Positions 42,001 through 51,565 of a DNA stretch of 64,000 nucleotides are shown here, in pieces (the stretch's first letter is position 1; the number at the start of each line of letters is the position of its first letter). The DNA is from Ruixingdingia sedimenti. Its GTDB lineage: Bacteria > Pseudomonadota > Alphaproteobacteria > Rhodobacterales > Rhodobacteraceae. Under the pieces are notes generated by a model. It searched no databases. It was not told the DNA's origin and saw only the letters and a list, made by a program, of their open reading frames with translations. The DNA lies in the NCBI RefSeq assembly GCF_031432425.1, contig NZ_JAVKPH010000011.1, forward strand, positions 54,116 through 118,115, in the 5' to 3' direction. The position numbers were made by a program, and so were the translations under genes.

Positions 42001-42092
42001 CGATGTTCTACACCCTGATCAGCCGGCGCGAGATGGCCCCCCCGCCGGAAGAGCCATCGGCCGCGAGCCGCGCCGCCGCCGCCCATCACTGA
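39009..42092 (+). CDS. RND efflux pump inner-membrane subunit (AcrB/HAE1 family)
   Basis: Proton-driven exporter of 1027 residues, standard for the HAE1 family. It begins SFSDIFIKRPVLATVLGLLI, the usual helix 1. The helix-4 motif GLVVDDAIVVVENIHRH carries the two adjacent aspartates of proton relay. Two large periplasmic loops and a second helical half (LVGLITKHGILLVEFANQIR) follow. The TetR neighbour and operator indicate substrate-inducible expression. The drug or metabolite cannot be predicted. Confidence 0.96.
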   Translation: MSFSDIFIKRPVLATVLGLLILLLGFQGLANLQVRQYPKVDETVITITTVYPGASADLIQGFVTSPIAGAVATTENVDYVTSASRPSASVVTVNMRLGADPDTALTEVMSKVQQVRSQLPQAAEDPTIVKGTGMSFATMYLALQNPNMTSEQVTEYIERVIRPRMSTIPGVAQVQIMGGANYAMRIWIDPIKLAGRGITASEVMAAVNSANFLAAPGKTENEFVTYAITMRSTLQTPEAFGELPLASQGDEVVRLRDVARVELAAESTDTIVNFNGQPGTFIGVFPTPSANPLDLSTEVLRELPAIQDSLPDGMTITLMYDSTEQIGASIDEVFKTIAEAVGIVVLIILLFLGSFRSVLMPIITIPLSLIGVLFILYVLGYSINLLSLLAMVLAIGLVVDDAIVVVENIHRHIEDGFSPMQSAFIGMKEIFGPVVAMTITLAAVFAPLAFTGGLTGALFREFAMTLAGAVVISGIVALTITPTMSARLLKAGNHSRFQRFVDRTFERLANWYERRVDSSLDFRPVTLLMVVVLVGVTGWAFTRTSTELAPEEDSGALFSLVNAPPYATSEYTKVYIDQMRELTKDLPELDANFSIVGFGGATNSGIALWAFKDWSQRDRSQKELQTDLQGRLTKVAGVQAFVFAPPSLPGAGGGLPIGMVIQTTGEPSRVYEVAEQIKNEAMATGRFIVVQNSMAFNAPQVSISIDRDRAAALNLPPAQIGATLGLLVGGGTIAQFDRDSNSYDIIMQVPQEYRDNPERLGDFYVRSATGQMVPLSAVVNISTTVSPAAIEQFNQLNSATLTALPMIGVSTGDGLQMLEDIARPLLPDGFFIDYSGQSRLEVKEGNTIVLAFALAVVVIYLVLAAQFESFRDPLIIMMSVPLSIFGAVIPLNLGLGTLNIYTQVGLITLVGLITKHGILLVEFANQIRRERGLSARAGIVASAKVRLRPILMTTAAMSLGVVPLIVAAGAGAAARYSMGLVIFSGISIGTLFTLFVVPMFYTLISRREMAPPPEEPSAASRAAAAHH

Positions 42093-42098
42093 CCCCTG

Positions 42099-42120
42099 CA
42101 CGGCGCCTTCGGGCGCCGTG
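42099..42120 (+). terminator. Hairpin downstream of the RND operon
   Basis: Perfect 9-base stem CACGGCGCC/GGCGCCGTG with a TTCG tetraloop, 7 bases after the pump stop. No T tract follows, so termination may be weak or Rho-assisted. Confidence 0.55.
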
Positions 42121-42203
42121 CCGCATTCCGGGGGGCAATCGGGGCGTTGACATCCGCCCGCGTCTGCGCCCCCATCGGCGCAGGTCACTGCGAGGGGGCG
42201 ACG

Positions 42204-42884
42204 ATGGCGGGATGGGGCGAATTCGTGCTGGCCTATGCGGCCTTCCTGCTCAGCCATGTGATCCCGACGCGGCCCGCGATCCGGGACCCTGCGGCGGCGG
42301 TGCTGGGGCAGCGGGGGTTCACGCTGGCCTATTCGCTGCTGTCGGTGGTGCTGCTGACCTGGCTGATCGTTGCGGCCGGGCGCGCGCCATATGTGGGGCT
42401 GTGGGATCACGCGGTCTGGCAGCGGTGGGCGGTCAATCTGGCGATGCCGGTGGCGCTGGCGCTGGTGGTGTTCGGCCTTGGCGCGCCCAACCCGCTGTCC
42501 TTCGGCGGGCGGGCCGCAGGGTTCGACCCCGACCGCCCGGGCATCGCGGGCGTCGCGCGCCACCCGCTGCTGTGGGCGCTGCTGCTGTGGGCGTCGGCGC
42601 ATATGATCGCCAATGGCGATCTGGCGCATGTGCTGCTGTTCGGGGGCTTTGCGCTGTTTTCGGCGATGGGCATGCGGATGATCGACCGGCGCAAGCGGCG
42701 GCGGATGCCGGATTGGGCGCAACTGGCGGCGCGGACCTCGGCCTTTCCGTTCGCGGCGCTGATGACGGGGCGGTGGCGGCCCCGGGGCGGGCCTTCGGTG
42801 TGGCGGCTGGCGGTGTGGCTGGCGGTGTGGCTGGCGCTGCTGTGGCTGCACCTGCCGGTGATCGGGGCCGATCCGCTGCCCTGA
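42204..42884 (+). CDS. NnrU family membrane protein
   Basis: Integral membrane protein of 226 residues with six or seven hydrophobic segments. The opening GEFVLAYAAFLLSHVIPTRP, the block GLGAPNPLSFGG and GIAGVARHPLLWALLLWASAHMIANGD with its histidines are characteristic of the NnrU/MAPEG-related isoprenylcysteine methyltransferase-like family. NnrU is linked to nitrite/nitric oxide metabolism in other denitrifiers and to zeta-carotene isomerase (Z-ISO) in phototrophs; no such partner lies nearby. The start at 42204 follows GAGGGGGCG. Confidence 0.85.
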   Translation: MAGWGEFVLAYAAFLLSHVIPTRPAIRDPAAAVLGQRGFTLAYSLLSVVLLTWLIVAAGRAPYVGLWDHAVWQRWAVNLAMPVALALVVFGLGAPNPLSFGGRAAGFDPDRPGIAGVARHPLLWALLLWASAHMIANGDLAHVLLFGGFALFSAMGMRMIDRRKRRRMPDWAQLAARTSAFPFAALMTGRWRPRGGPSVWRLAVWLAVWLALLWLHLPVIGADPLP

Positions 42885-42909
42885 ACGCGGCGCGCCGTTG
42901 TCCCGGACC

Positions 42910-42933
42910 AAAAATTTTCGTCCGAAAATTTTT
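42910..42933. repeat. AT-rich perfect palindrome
   Basis: AAAAATTTTCG-TC-CGAAAATTTTT: an 11-base perfect stem in otherwise very GC-rich DNA, in the gap after nnrU. It may end transcription of nnrU on the plus strand (the right arm provides a short T run) or serve as a protein-binding palindrome. Confidence 0.6.
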
Positions 42934-43028
42934 CGCCCTCCCCCCGGCGCCGCTTCCCTTCCAACCCCGGACTTGACCCCGCGCGGGGAATGCGGCTGAT
43001 GGTGCGGACGCCCCCGAAGGAGCCCGCG

Positions 43029-43853
43029 ATGGAGATGTCGACCGATCTGCTGATCCTTGCCGTGATCCTGCTGGCCTCGGGCGCGGTGACGGGGGTGCTG
43101 GCGGGGGTGTTCGGCGTCGGCGGCGGGGCGCTGATGGTGCCGGTGCTGTTCGAGACCTTCGGCTTTCTCGGCTATCCCGAGGCCGTGCGGATGCCGATGG
43201 CGGTGGGCACCTCGCTGGCGGTCATCATCCCGACCTCGATCCGGTCCTACCGGGGGCATCTGGCGCGGGGTGCGGTGGATCAGGCGCTGTTGCGGGCCTG
43301 GGCGGTGCCGATCATCGCGGGCGTGCTGGCGGGCGCGGTGATCGCGCGTTTCGCCCCGCCGCTGGTGATGCAGCTGGTGTTCGTCGTCGTGGCCGGGGTG
43401 AACGCGGTCAAGCTGATCTCGGGCACCCGCCGGCTGGATGTCGCCAGCGACCTGCCGAAGGGGCCCTTGCTCGCGGGTTATGGCGGGATCATCGGGCTTC
43501 TGTCCTCGCTCATGGGCATCGGCGGCGGGCAGATCGCCAATATCATCATGACTCTGCACGGCCGGCCCATCCATCAGGCGGTGGCGACCTCGGCGGGCAT
43601 CGGGGTGCTGATTTCGATCCCCGGGGCGCTCGGCTATATCTGGGCGGGCTGGGGCAGGGCGGATCTGCCGCCCGCCAGCCTCGGCTTCGTGTCGCTGCTG
43701 GGGGCGGCGCTGTTCATCCCCACCACGATCCTGACCGCGAACCTCGGCGTGCGGCTGGCGCACAGCCTGTCGCGCCGGCGGCTGGAGATGGGCTTCGGCC
43801 TGTTCCTGCTGCTGGTCAGCGCGCGTTTCGTCTGGGCCATCCTCGCGGGCTGA
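43029..43853 (+). CDS. TSUP (TauE/SafE) family permease
   Basis: Inner-membrane transporter of 274 residues. AAGGAG lies 7 bases before ATG 43029. Eight or so hydrophobic helices form two repeats, each opening with a glycine-rich motif: AGVFGVGGGALMVPVLFETF in the first and SSLMGIGGGQIANIIMTLHG in the second. Family members export sulfite, sulfoacetate or related sulfonates; the substrate here is unknown. Just downstream lies a TRAP system, so a role in organosulfur exchange is possible but unsupported. Confidence 0.9.
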   Translation: MEMSTDLLILAVILLASGAVTGVLAGVFGVGGGALMVPVLFETFGFLGYPEAVRMPMAVGTSLAVIIPTSIRSYRGHLARGAVDQALLRAWAVPIIAGVLAGAVIARFAPPLVMQLVFVVVAGVNAVKLISGTRRLDVASDLPKGPLLAGYGGIIGLLSSLMGIGGGQIANIIMTLHGRPIHQAVATSAGIGVLISIPGALGYIWAGWGRADLPPASLGFVSLLGAALFIPTTILTANLGVRLAHSLSRRRLEMGFGLFLLLVSARFVWAILAG

Positions 43854-43999
43854 GCCCGCCGGACATGAACGTCGCGTCAACTTTTGCGCGGCGCGCGCAA
43901 CAAAGTTTCAATTCCGTTGACGGGTGGGGGCCGCTCCGCCAATAAAAAAGCAGGAAGCCGCGGCTGAACCGCGGCCGAAGCGCATGCAGGGAGGAACAC

Positions 44000-44584
44000 A
44001 TGTCCGGGCTCATCGGCCTGACCCGTTGGATCGACCGGATGAACGAGACGATCGGCAGGGCGGTGTCCTGGCTGATCCTCGCGGCCACCGTCATCAGCGC
44101 CACCAATGCCGTTATCCGCAAGGTCTTCAGCACGTCCTCCAACGCCTGGCTGGAACTGCAATGGTATCTGTTCGGCGCGGCCTTCCTGCTGGCGGCGGCC
44201 TATACGCTCAAGCAGAACGAACATATCCGCATCGACATCGTGTACGGCCTGTTCCCGCGCCGGGTGCAGCACTGGATCGACCTCTTCGGCCATGTCTTTT
44301 TCCTGATGCCCTTCACGCTGCTGATGATCTGGTATTTCGTGCCCTATGTGCAGCGGTCGGTGCTGAGCGGCGAGGTGTCCACCAACTCCGGCGGGCTGGT
44401 GATCTGGCCGGCAAAGGCGCTGTTGCTGGCGGGGTTCACGCTGCTGGCGATCCAGGGCGTGGCGGAAATCATCAAGAAGATCGCCGTCATGCGCGGCCTC
44501 ATGGAGGATCCGCATCCCTTCGTCTCTGCCCATGAGGCGGCGGAAATGGAAGGCAAGGCCCTGGCCGAAGAGGTGCGCAAATGA
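44000..44584 (+). CDS. TRAP transporter small permease subunit of the TakP-type system
   Basis: DctQ-family protein of 194 residues with GGGAGG before the ATG. Four hydrophobic segments with SWLILAATVISATNAVIRK and NAWLELQWYLFGAAFLLAAAYTLK (the conserved WxELQWYLF block). A polar tail, HPFVSAHEAAEMEGKALAEE, extends beyond the usual end. It is coupled by ATGA to the large subunit. The family pairs with TakP-like receptors, and takP lies convergently just beyond. A GC hairpin in its leader (43957-43975) may affect expression. Confidence 0.9.
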   Translation: MSGLIGLTRWIDRMNETIGRAVSWLILAATVISATNAVIRKVFSTSSNAWLELQWYLFGAAFLLAAAYTLKQNEHIRIDIVYGLFPRRVQHWIDLFGHVFFLMPFTLLMIWYFVPYVQRSVLSGEVSTNSGGLVIWPAKALLLAGFTLLAIQGVAEIIKKIAVMRGLMEDPHPFVSAHEAAEMEGKALAEEVRK

Positions 44585-46341
44585 TGGAATTCATTGCGGT
44601 GAACATGGCGCCGATCATGTTCGCCTCGCTGATCGTGTTTTTGCTGCTGGGATATCCGGTGGCCTTCGCGCTGGCGGCGAACGGGTTGTTCTTCTTCTTC
44701 ATCGGGGTGGAACTGGCGCCGTTGTCGAACGGCACGATCACGCTCGACTGGCCGTTGCTGGGCACGATGCCCGACCGTTTCTGGGGGGTGCTGTCGAACG
44801 AGACATTGCTGGCCATTCCCTTCTTCACCTTCATGGGGATCGTGCTGGAACGATCCGGCATGGCAGAGGATCTGCTGGACACCATCGGGCAGTTGTTCGG
44901 CCCAGTCCGCGGCGGGCTGGCCTATGCGGTGGTCATCGTCGGCGCGCTGCTGGCGGCGACGACGGGGGTGGTGGCGGCCTCGGTGATCGCGATGGGGCTG
45001 ATCTCGCTGCCGATCATGCTGCGCTACGGCTATGACCGGCGCGTCGCCTCGGGCGTCATCGCGGCTTCGGGGACGCTCGCGCAGATCATCCCGCCCTCGC
45101 TGGTGTTGATCGTGCTGGCCGACCAGCTGGGCCGGTCGGTGGGCGACATGTACAAGGGCGCGATGGTGCCGGGGCTGGTGCTGACGGCGCTTTACATGGG
45201 CTATGTCTTCGTCATCACCATGATCAAGCCCAAGGCGCTGCCCGCGCTGCCGGTCGAGGCGCGCACGCTCGGGTCCGGCATCACCTCGCTGCTGGTGGCG
45301 CTGCTGCTGTGCGCGGCGATCGCCTATGGCGCGCATGTGTGGCTGGCGCCGACGCAGGGGGCGAATGCCGACATCCTGGGCGCCACCGTGGGCGTGATCG
45401 TGATCTATATCCTGGCGTTGCTGGACAAGGGGTTGAAGATCAACCTGATGTCGCGGCTGGCGCAGCAGGTGATCATGGTGCTTATCCCGCCGCTGGCGCT
45501 GATCTTCCTGGTGCTGGGAACGATCTTCCTCGGCATCGCCACGCCGACCGAGGGTGGCGCGATGGGGGCGGTCGGTTCGCTTCTGCTGGCGGCGCTGAAG
45601 GGGCGGCTGAGCCTTGGTGTGATCACGCAGGCGCTGGCCTCGACCACGCGGCTGTCGGCCTTCGTGATGTTCATCCTGTTGGGCGCGCGGGTGTTCTCGC
45701 TGACCTTCTACGGCGTGAACGGGCATATCTGGGTGGAACATCTGCTGACCTCGCTGCCCGGCGGGCAGTTGGGCTTTCTCATCGTCGTGTCGGTGCTGGT
45801 GTTCCTGCTGGCCTTCTTCCTCGACTATTTCGAACTGGCCTTCATCATCGTTCCGCTGCTGGTGCCGCCCGCGCTGGCGATGGACATCGACCTGATCTGG
45901 TTCGGGGTGATCCTGGCGGTGAACATGCAGACCTCGTTCATGCACCCGCCCTTCGGCTTTGCGCTGTTCTTCCTGCGGTCCGTCGCGCCGCGGTCGTCCT
46001 ATATCGACAAGGTGACGGGGCGGAAGATGGACGGCGTGACCACGGGGCAGATCTACTGGGGGGCGATCCCGTTCCTCTGCATCCAGCTGGTGATGATCGC
46101 GGTGGTGATCGCCTTCCCGCAGATGGTGATGCACTACAAGGGCCCGCAGGTGGACCCGAGCACGGTGACGATCACCCTGCCGCAGATGCCGGGCCTCGGC
46201 GGCGGCCTGGGGGCCCCGGGCGGGCTCGGCGCGCCGGGCGGGGGGCTGGGATCCCCCGGCGGTCTCGGGGCGCCGGGTGGCCTGGGGGCCCCGGGCGGGC
46301 TTGGCACGCCGGGCGGGCTTGCGCCGCCTGCGTCGAACTGA
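44581..46341 (+). CDS. TRAP transporter large permease subunit of the TakP-type system, with Gly/Pro tail
   Basis: DctM-family permease of 586 residues, over 100 longer than the compact form at 1525. Extra length comes from an internal insertion around residues 210-300 (with additional helices, as in the larger DctM subgroup) and a tail after about residue 535. The tail is a tandem series of GGLGAPGGLGAPGG-type units ending APPASN, low-complexity and probably cytoplasmic or periplasmic and disordered. Core features include GVLSNETLLAIPFFTFMGIV and ASGTLAQIIPPSLVLIVLADQ. A textbook intrinsic terminator follows. Confidence 0.92.
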   Translation: MMEFIAVNMAPIMFASLIVFLLLGYPVAFALAANGLFFFFIGVELAPLSNGTITLDWPLLGTMPDRFWGVLSNETLLAIPFFTFMGIVLERSGMAEDLLDTIGQLFGPVRGGLAYAVVIVGALLAATTGVVAASVIAMGLISLPIMLRYGYDRRVASGVIAASGTLAQIIPPSLVLIVLADQLGRSVGDMYKGAMVPGLVLTALYMGYVFVITMIKPKALPALPVEARTLGSGITSLLVALLLCAAIAYGAHVWLAPTQGANADILGATVGVIVIYILALLDKGLKINLMSRLAQQVIMVLIPPLALIFLVLGTIFLGIATPTEGGAMGAVGSLLLAALKGRLSLGVITQALASTTRLSAFVMFILLGARVFSLTFYGVNGHIWVEHLLTSLPGGQLGFLIVVSVLVFLLAFFLDYFELAFIIVPLLVPPALAMDIDLIWFGVILAVNMQTSFMHPPFGFALFFLRSVAPRSSYIDKVTGRKMDGVTTGQIYWGAIPFLCIQLVMIAVVIAFPQMVMHYKGPQVDPSTVTITLPQMPGLGGGLGAPGGLGAPGGGLGSPGGLGAPGGLGAPGGLGTPGGLAPPASN

Positions 46342-46360
46342 ACGCCCCCGCAGGCGGGGA

Positions 46361-46392
46361 AACGGCGGCGCAGCGATGCGCCGCCGTTTTTC
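46361..46392 (+). terminator. Intrinsic terminator of the plus-strand TRAP genes
   Basis: Stem AACGGCGGCGCA/TGCGCCGCCGTT with loop GCGA, followed by TTTCTTT, 19 bases after the stop codon. Confidence 0.85.
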
Positions 46393-46414
46393 TTTGCGCC
46401 GTGCAGGGCCAATG

Positions 46415-46441
46415 AAAAAGGCCCCGGGTTTCCCCGGGGCC
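46415..46441 (-). terminator. Intrinsic terminator of takP
   Basis: Read on the minus strand: stem GGCCCCGGG/CCCGGGGCC with a 4-base loop followed by TTTTT, just beyond the takP stop. With the terminator at 46361 it insulates the two convergent units. Confidence 0.85.
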
Positions 46442-46464
46442 CTGCAAGGCCGGATGGCGCGGGG

Positions 46465-47562
46465 TCAGATCTTGCCCGCGTTCCGCTGCACCATCATGAA
46501 GGTGTCGTAGTTGTATTCGGCGATCTGCGCCCAGGTGTAGTTGTCGGCGCGGAAGTCCTTGATCGAATCCCAGATCTTCTTGAAGCCGGGGTTCGAGGCC
46601 TCCATCTCGGCATAGACCTCGTTCGAGGCGTCGAAGCAGGCCGACAGGATTTCGGGCGTGAAGGGCCGCAGTTGCGTGCCCTGCGTCACCAGCGACTTGA
46701 TGGCGGTCGGGTTCTTGTAGTCGTACTTCTGCAACATGTCGGCATCCGCCGCCTGACAGGCCGTGCGCAGCAGCGACTGGTAATTCTTCGGCAGCCCCTC
46801 ATAGGCGGCCTTGTTGAACATGAAGTGGACCGTCGGCCCGCCTTCCCACCAGCCGGGGTAATAATAGTAGGGCGCGACCTTGAAGAAGCCCAGTTTTTCG
46901 TCGTCATAGGGGCCGACCCATTCGGCGCCGTCGATCGTGCCCTTTTCCAGCGACGGATAGATGTCGCCGCCCGCGATCTGCTGCGGCACGACGCCAAGCC
47001 GTTCCAGCACCTTGCCGGCAAAGCCGCCGACCCGGAACTTGAGACCCTTGAGATCCTCGATCGTGTTGATTTCCTTGCGGAACCAGCCGCCCATCTGGAC
47101 GCCGGTGTTGCCGCCGGGGAAACCGATGATGTTGTGCTGGCCGAGGAATTCGTTGAACAGGTCGATCCCGCCGCCGTGGTAGTGCCAGGCGTTCATCCCC
47201 CGCGCCGACAGCGAGAACGGCACGGCAGAACCGAGCGCCCAGGTCGGGTCCTTGCCCCAGTAGTAATAGCCCACCGTGTGGCAGGCCTCGACCGTGGCGG
47301 TGGTCACGGCATCGGCGGCCTGCAGGCCCGGCACCAGTTCGCCGGCCGAAAAGACCTGGATCTGGAAATTGCCGTCGGTCGCCTCGGACAGCATCTTGGA
47401 CAGGGTTTCGGCGCCGCCATAGATCGTGTCGAGCGATTTGGGGAACGACGAGGTCAGGCGCCACGTCACCTTGGGCGACGATTGCGCAAGCGCCGGGGCG
47501 GCGAGTGCTGCGGCACCCGCGCCGCCGATGGCGGCCTTGGTCAGGAAAGAGCGGCGGTCCAT
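46465..47562 (-). CDS. takP: TakP-type 2-oxoacid-binding TRAP receptor
   Basis: Periplasmic receptor of 365 residues very similar in text to Rhodobacter sphaeroides TakP, which binds pyruvate and other 2-oxo acids with a sodium ion. It has a Tat signal (MDRRSFLTKAAIGGAGAAAL). Characteristic blocks are WRLTSSFPKSLDTIYGGAE, CHTVGYYYWGKDPTWALG, FPGGNTGVQMGGWFRKEINT, GGDIYPSLEKGTIDGAEWVG and YYYPGWWEGGPTVHFMFNKA. The conserved arginine (KFRVGGFAG) and TRAP sodium/ligand glutamate region are intact. It is transcribed toward the DctQM genes, which presumably supply its membrane partners, although it is not co-transcribed with them. Confidence 0.93.
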   Translation of the reverse strand: MDRRSFLTKAAIGGAGAAALAAPALAQSSPKVTWRLTSSFPKSLDTIYGGAETLSKMLSEATDGNFQIQVFSAGELVPGLQAADAVTTATVEACHTVGYYYWGKDPTWALGSAVPFSLSARGMNAWHYHGGGIDLFNEFLGQHNIIGFPGGNTGVQMGGWFRKEINTIEDLKGLKFRVGGFAGKVLERLGVVPQQIAGGDIYPSLEKGTIDGAEWVGPYDDEKLGFFKVAPYYYYPGWWEGGPTVHFMFNKAAYEGLPKNYQSLLRTACQAADADMLQKYDYKNPTAIKSLVTQGTQLRPFTPEILSACFDASNEVYAEMEASNPGFKKIWDSIKDFRADNYTWAQIAEYNYDTFMMVQRNAGKI

Positions 47563-47715
47563 GTATCCTCCCTAGTATCTTGTGATGCCCGCCGGTCGGC
47601 CTTTCCGGGCGATGCGACATGGCGGCGGAAGGTCAGCTTACACGGCGCGGGCAACCTGTCCAGCGGGTGCTGCGCAAGATTGTGTCGCCGGGCCGGATGA
47701 CGCAACGGCAGGGAT

Positions 47716-47748
47716 GCGCAAAAACAGACGCGCCCCCGAAGGGGCGCG
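47716..47748 (-). terminator. Intrinsic terminator of the DUF6280-type gene
   Basis: On the minus strand, stem CGCGCCCC/GGGGCGCG with a 4-base loop followed by TCTGTTTTT, about 30 bases past the stop at 47779. Confidence 0.8.
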
Positions 47749-47778
47749 CCGGCAGGATCGGGGATCCTGCGAAAGGGT

Positions 47779-48102
47779 TCAGGCGGCTTCGGCCTGAAGT
47801 TCGGCGGCGTGGCGGCGTTCGCTTTCCTCGCGCGACAGCGCGACAGAGGTGCGCACACCTTTGGCCACGAATTCCATCAGGCCCTTGACCACCCGTTCGT
47901 TCGGGTCGATCCCGGCGCAGGACAGCACTTCGCGCCCGTCGCGCGAGCGCGCCCACCGGGCGATCTGTTCCGGCCCGTTGCCATATTTCTTGTCATCCGC
48001 GATGGCATCGTCCAGCGCCGCAAGGACCACGGCGGCGAACAGCTTGCGCGCGCGCTGGCCCTGTTCATGATTGAAGGCGCTTCCATCCACGAAATCAGCC
48101 AT
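47779..48102 (-). CDS. Small conserved Rhodobacterales protein, DUF6280-like
   Basis: Soluble protein of 107 residues. The ATG at 48102 is preceded by AAAGGACG. The sequence FVDGSAFNHEQGQRARKLFA, then AVVLAALDDAIADDKKYG and IARWARSRDGREVLSCAGID, is of the type annotated as DUF6280 in this order. It is mostly helical, with no catalytic motif and no signal peptide. Function unknown. It has its own terminator and stands alone. Confidence 0.8.
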   Translation of the reverse strand: MADFVDGSAFNHEQGQRARKLFAAVVLAALDDAIADDKKYGNGPEQIARWARSRDGREVLSCAGIDPNERVVKGLMEFVAKGVRTSVALSREESERRHAAELQAEAA

Positions 48103-48301
48103 TCCGTCGTCCTTTGTTCTTGCTCTTGCGTTTTCCGGCGTCCGCCGAATATGACCTTTTCCCGGCGATTCGGTATTTCTGTATCGGAATGTCAGGTATG
48201 CGTCCCGTGCATGGAACAAAATGCCCCGACCGTTACCGACACTGCATCTGGTCGGGATCCGGCCGGATTGCCACCAAGATATAGGGCGCCCTTGCAGGAC
48301 T

Positions 48302-49069
48302 TCAACCGTTGGCGGGGGGATCGGCGCGCACCTGCGCATTCCCCGCCGTCAACGGCCCCCCGGCGCGGTCGAACCGCAGCCAGGCGATGGCACGGTCACC
48401 CGAACGGGTGAACAGCATCCCCGCCGGCCGGTCGCCCGCCAGGATCGGCGTGCCCGGCCCGGCGGGGCCGGTGACGGTGACGCCGGTCAGGCCCTTGCGC
48501 AGGTCGGTCTTGTGCTTCATCCGCGCCGTGACCTCCTGCCCGACGTAGCAGCCCTTGCGGAAATCGACGCCGTTCAGCCGCTCGAACCCGGCCTCAAGGA
48601 TATAGGTGTCGTTCGGCACCAGCTCGACCCCCGTTTCGGGGATGCAATGGGCGACACGGATCGCGTCCCAGTCGATTTCGGGCGGCCCGCCCGGTTCGGC
48701 GCTGTACATCCGCCAGCCGAGCGCGGGATGCCGCGGGTCGGCCACCGCGCCGGGGGGCGCCGTGCCCAGGCCGCGCAGGACATGCAGGCCCGTGGGCGCG
48801 ATCTGCACATCCGCCCGCAGCCGGTAGAGCGACAGGCGCTTGGCGGTTGCCTCCGCCAGCCCCTCGTGGATGTCCAGCAGCACGCCCTCGCCATCCGGCA
48901 CCAGCAGGAAATCCGCCAGATACTTGCCCTGCGGCGTCAGCAGCGCGGCATAGACCGGCCCCTCGGCCAGCCTGCGCGCATCGTTGGTGATCAACCCCTG
49001 AAGGAAGCTTTCGCGGTCCTTGCCGGTGATGCGAAAGACCTTGCGGTCGGGGGCGGTTTCGCCGGTCAT
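48302..49069 (-). CDS. ygfZ: Folate-binding YgfZ/GcvT-like Fe-S cluster protein
   Basis: Tetrahydrofolate-dependent factor for assembly or repair of iron-sulfur enzymes; 255 residues. The hallmark KGCYVGQEVTARM motif with its cysteine is at about residue 170, and the N-terminal GKDRESFLQGLITNDARRL block matches the GcvT fold. The C-terminal barrel (PILAGDRPAGMLFTRSGDRAIAWLR) is short. Known homologues handle oxidative or MiaB-type Fe-S needs. It is a single gene on the minus strand. Confidence 0.93.
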   Translation of the reverse strand: MTGETAPDRKVFRITGKDRESFLQGLITNDARRLAEGPVYAALLTPQGKYLADFLLVPDGEGVLLDIHEGLAEATAKRLSLYRLRADVQIAPTGLHVLRGLGTAPPGAVADPRHPALGWRMYSAEPGGPPEIDWDAIRVAHCIPETGVELVPNDTYILEAGFERLNGVDFRKGCYVGQEVTARMKHKTDLRKGLTGVTVTGPAGPGTPILAGDRPAGMLFTRSGDRAIAWLRFDRAGGPLTAGNAQVRADPPANG

Positions 49070-49124
49070 CCAAACCTCCGTGCCAGACGCCCGATATAGG
49101 CTGCGGGGCAGGGGGCGGCAACCG

Positions 49125-49406
49125 TCAGCAGCCGAGCCGCCTTTCCAGCGCCCGGATCTCGTCCACCTGCCGCTGCGCCTCGGGCGTCAGGCGGGGGTTG
49201 CTGGTAAAGCAGCCGCCGTTGCCGAAATAGTCGATCGCCCGGCGCGAGGTGAAACAATAGCCGAAGGATTTGAAGATCGCATTGCGCTCGACCCAGAGGT
49301 CCTGACAGGTCGGCAGGGCGCGCTGCGGCGCGGGGATGCGCAGGTCGGTCTGCGCGGCGGCAGGCAGGGCGAAGACGGCGAAAGCGGCAAGGATCGGCAG
49401 GCGCAT
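49125..49406 (-). CDS. Secreted YARHG-domain protein
   Basis: Exported protein of 93 residues with signal peptide MRLPILAAFAVFALPAAAQ. The mature part is one YARHG domain: LWVERNAIFKSFGYCFTSRR, AIDYFGNGGCF and QVDEIRALERRLGC. Four cysteines suggest two disulfides. YARHG domains are extracellular and of unknown role, usually linked to the cell wall. The ATG at 49406 is supported by GGAG. Confidence 0.85.
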   Translation of the reverse strand: MRLPILAAFAVFALPAAAQTDLRIPAPQRALPTCQDLWVERNAIFKSFGYCFTSRRAIDYFGNGGCFTSNPRLTPEAQRQVDEIRALERRLGC

Positions 49407-49482
49407 GGCAGGCTCCATCGCTGATGCGCGAAGGATAGCGCCGCCCCGGGCAACCGGCCAGCCCTTTCCGGGCCCCCGTTTC

Positions 49483-51282
<1,800 letters not shown>

Positions 51283-51363
51283 CGCCCGCAGGTCTAGGGA
51301 AAACCGCCCGTTTCCGCAAGCTGCGCGGGGTTGGGGCCGCGCCCGGCGGCAGTGCGGATGGAC

Positions 51364-51524
51364 AGGGCAGGGCCGGGGGCCAGCCCCCGCGCCGGCTGGT
51401 TCTCGAACCGGTGGCGCTACCCGCCAGCTCCCCCCGGGATATTTAGGGACAGAAAATGAAGAACGGCGGGTAATAGCCAGATCCTGTTCATTTTCTGTCC
51501 AATAAATATCCCCGCCGGAGGCCC
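51364..51524. repeat. Intergenic repeat copy C, inverted pair
   Basis: The leading block GGCAGGGCCGGGGGCCAGCC, then GGCTGGTTCTCGAACC, GGTGGCGCTACCCGCCAGC matches copies A and B. Then follow inverted arms: 51436-51464 with GGGATATTTA and GGGACAGAAAATGAA, and 51485-51512 with TTCATTTTCTGTCC and AATAAATATCCCC. It closes with CCCCGCCGGAGGC. It lies between the exporter start and the DUF305 gene end. Confidence 0.85.
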
Positions 51525-51565
51525 CCGCCCTCTCCACCCGCACTACCGTCGGGCAGAGGCGCGGG

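Noticed and set aside
38913..43880. 1655-codon open frame opposite the RND, NnrU and TSUP genes
   Set aside because: Antisense to well-recognised membrane proteins; its translation is histidine/arginine/glutamine-rich without motifs.
51283..51543. 87-residue upstream extension of the ABC exporter
   Set aside because: It is translated from intergenic repeat copy C. An ATG at 51282 gives a normal-length exporter, unlike the case of dnaE2 where no later start exists.
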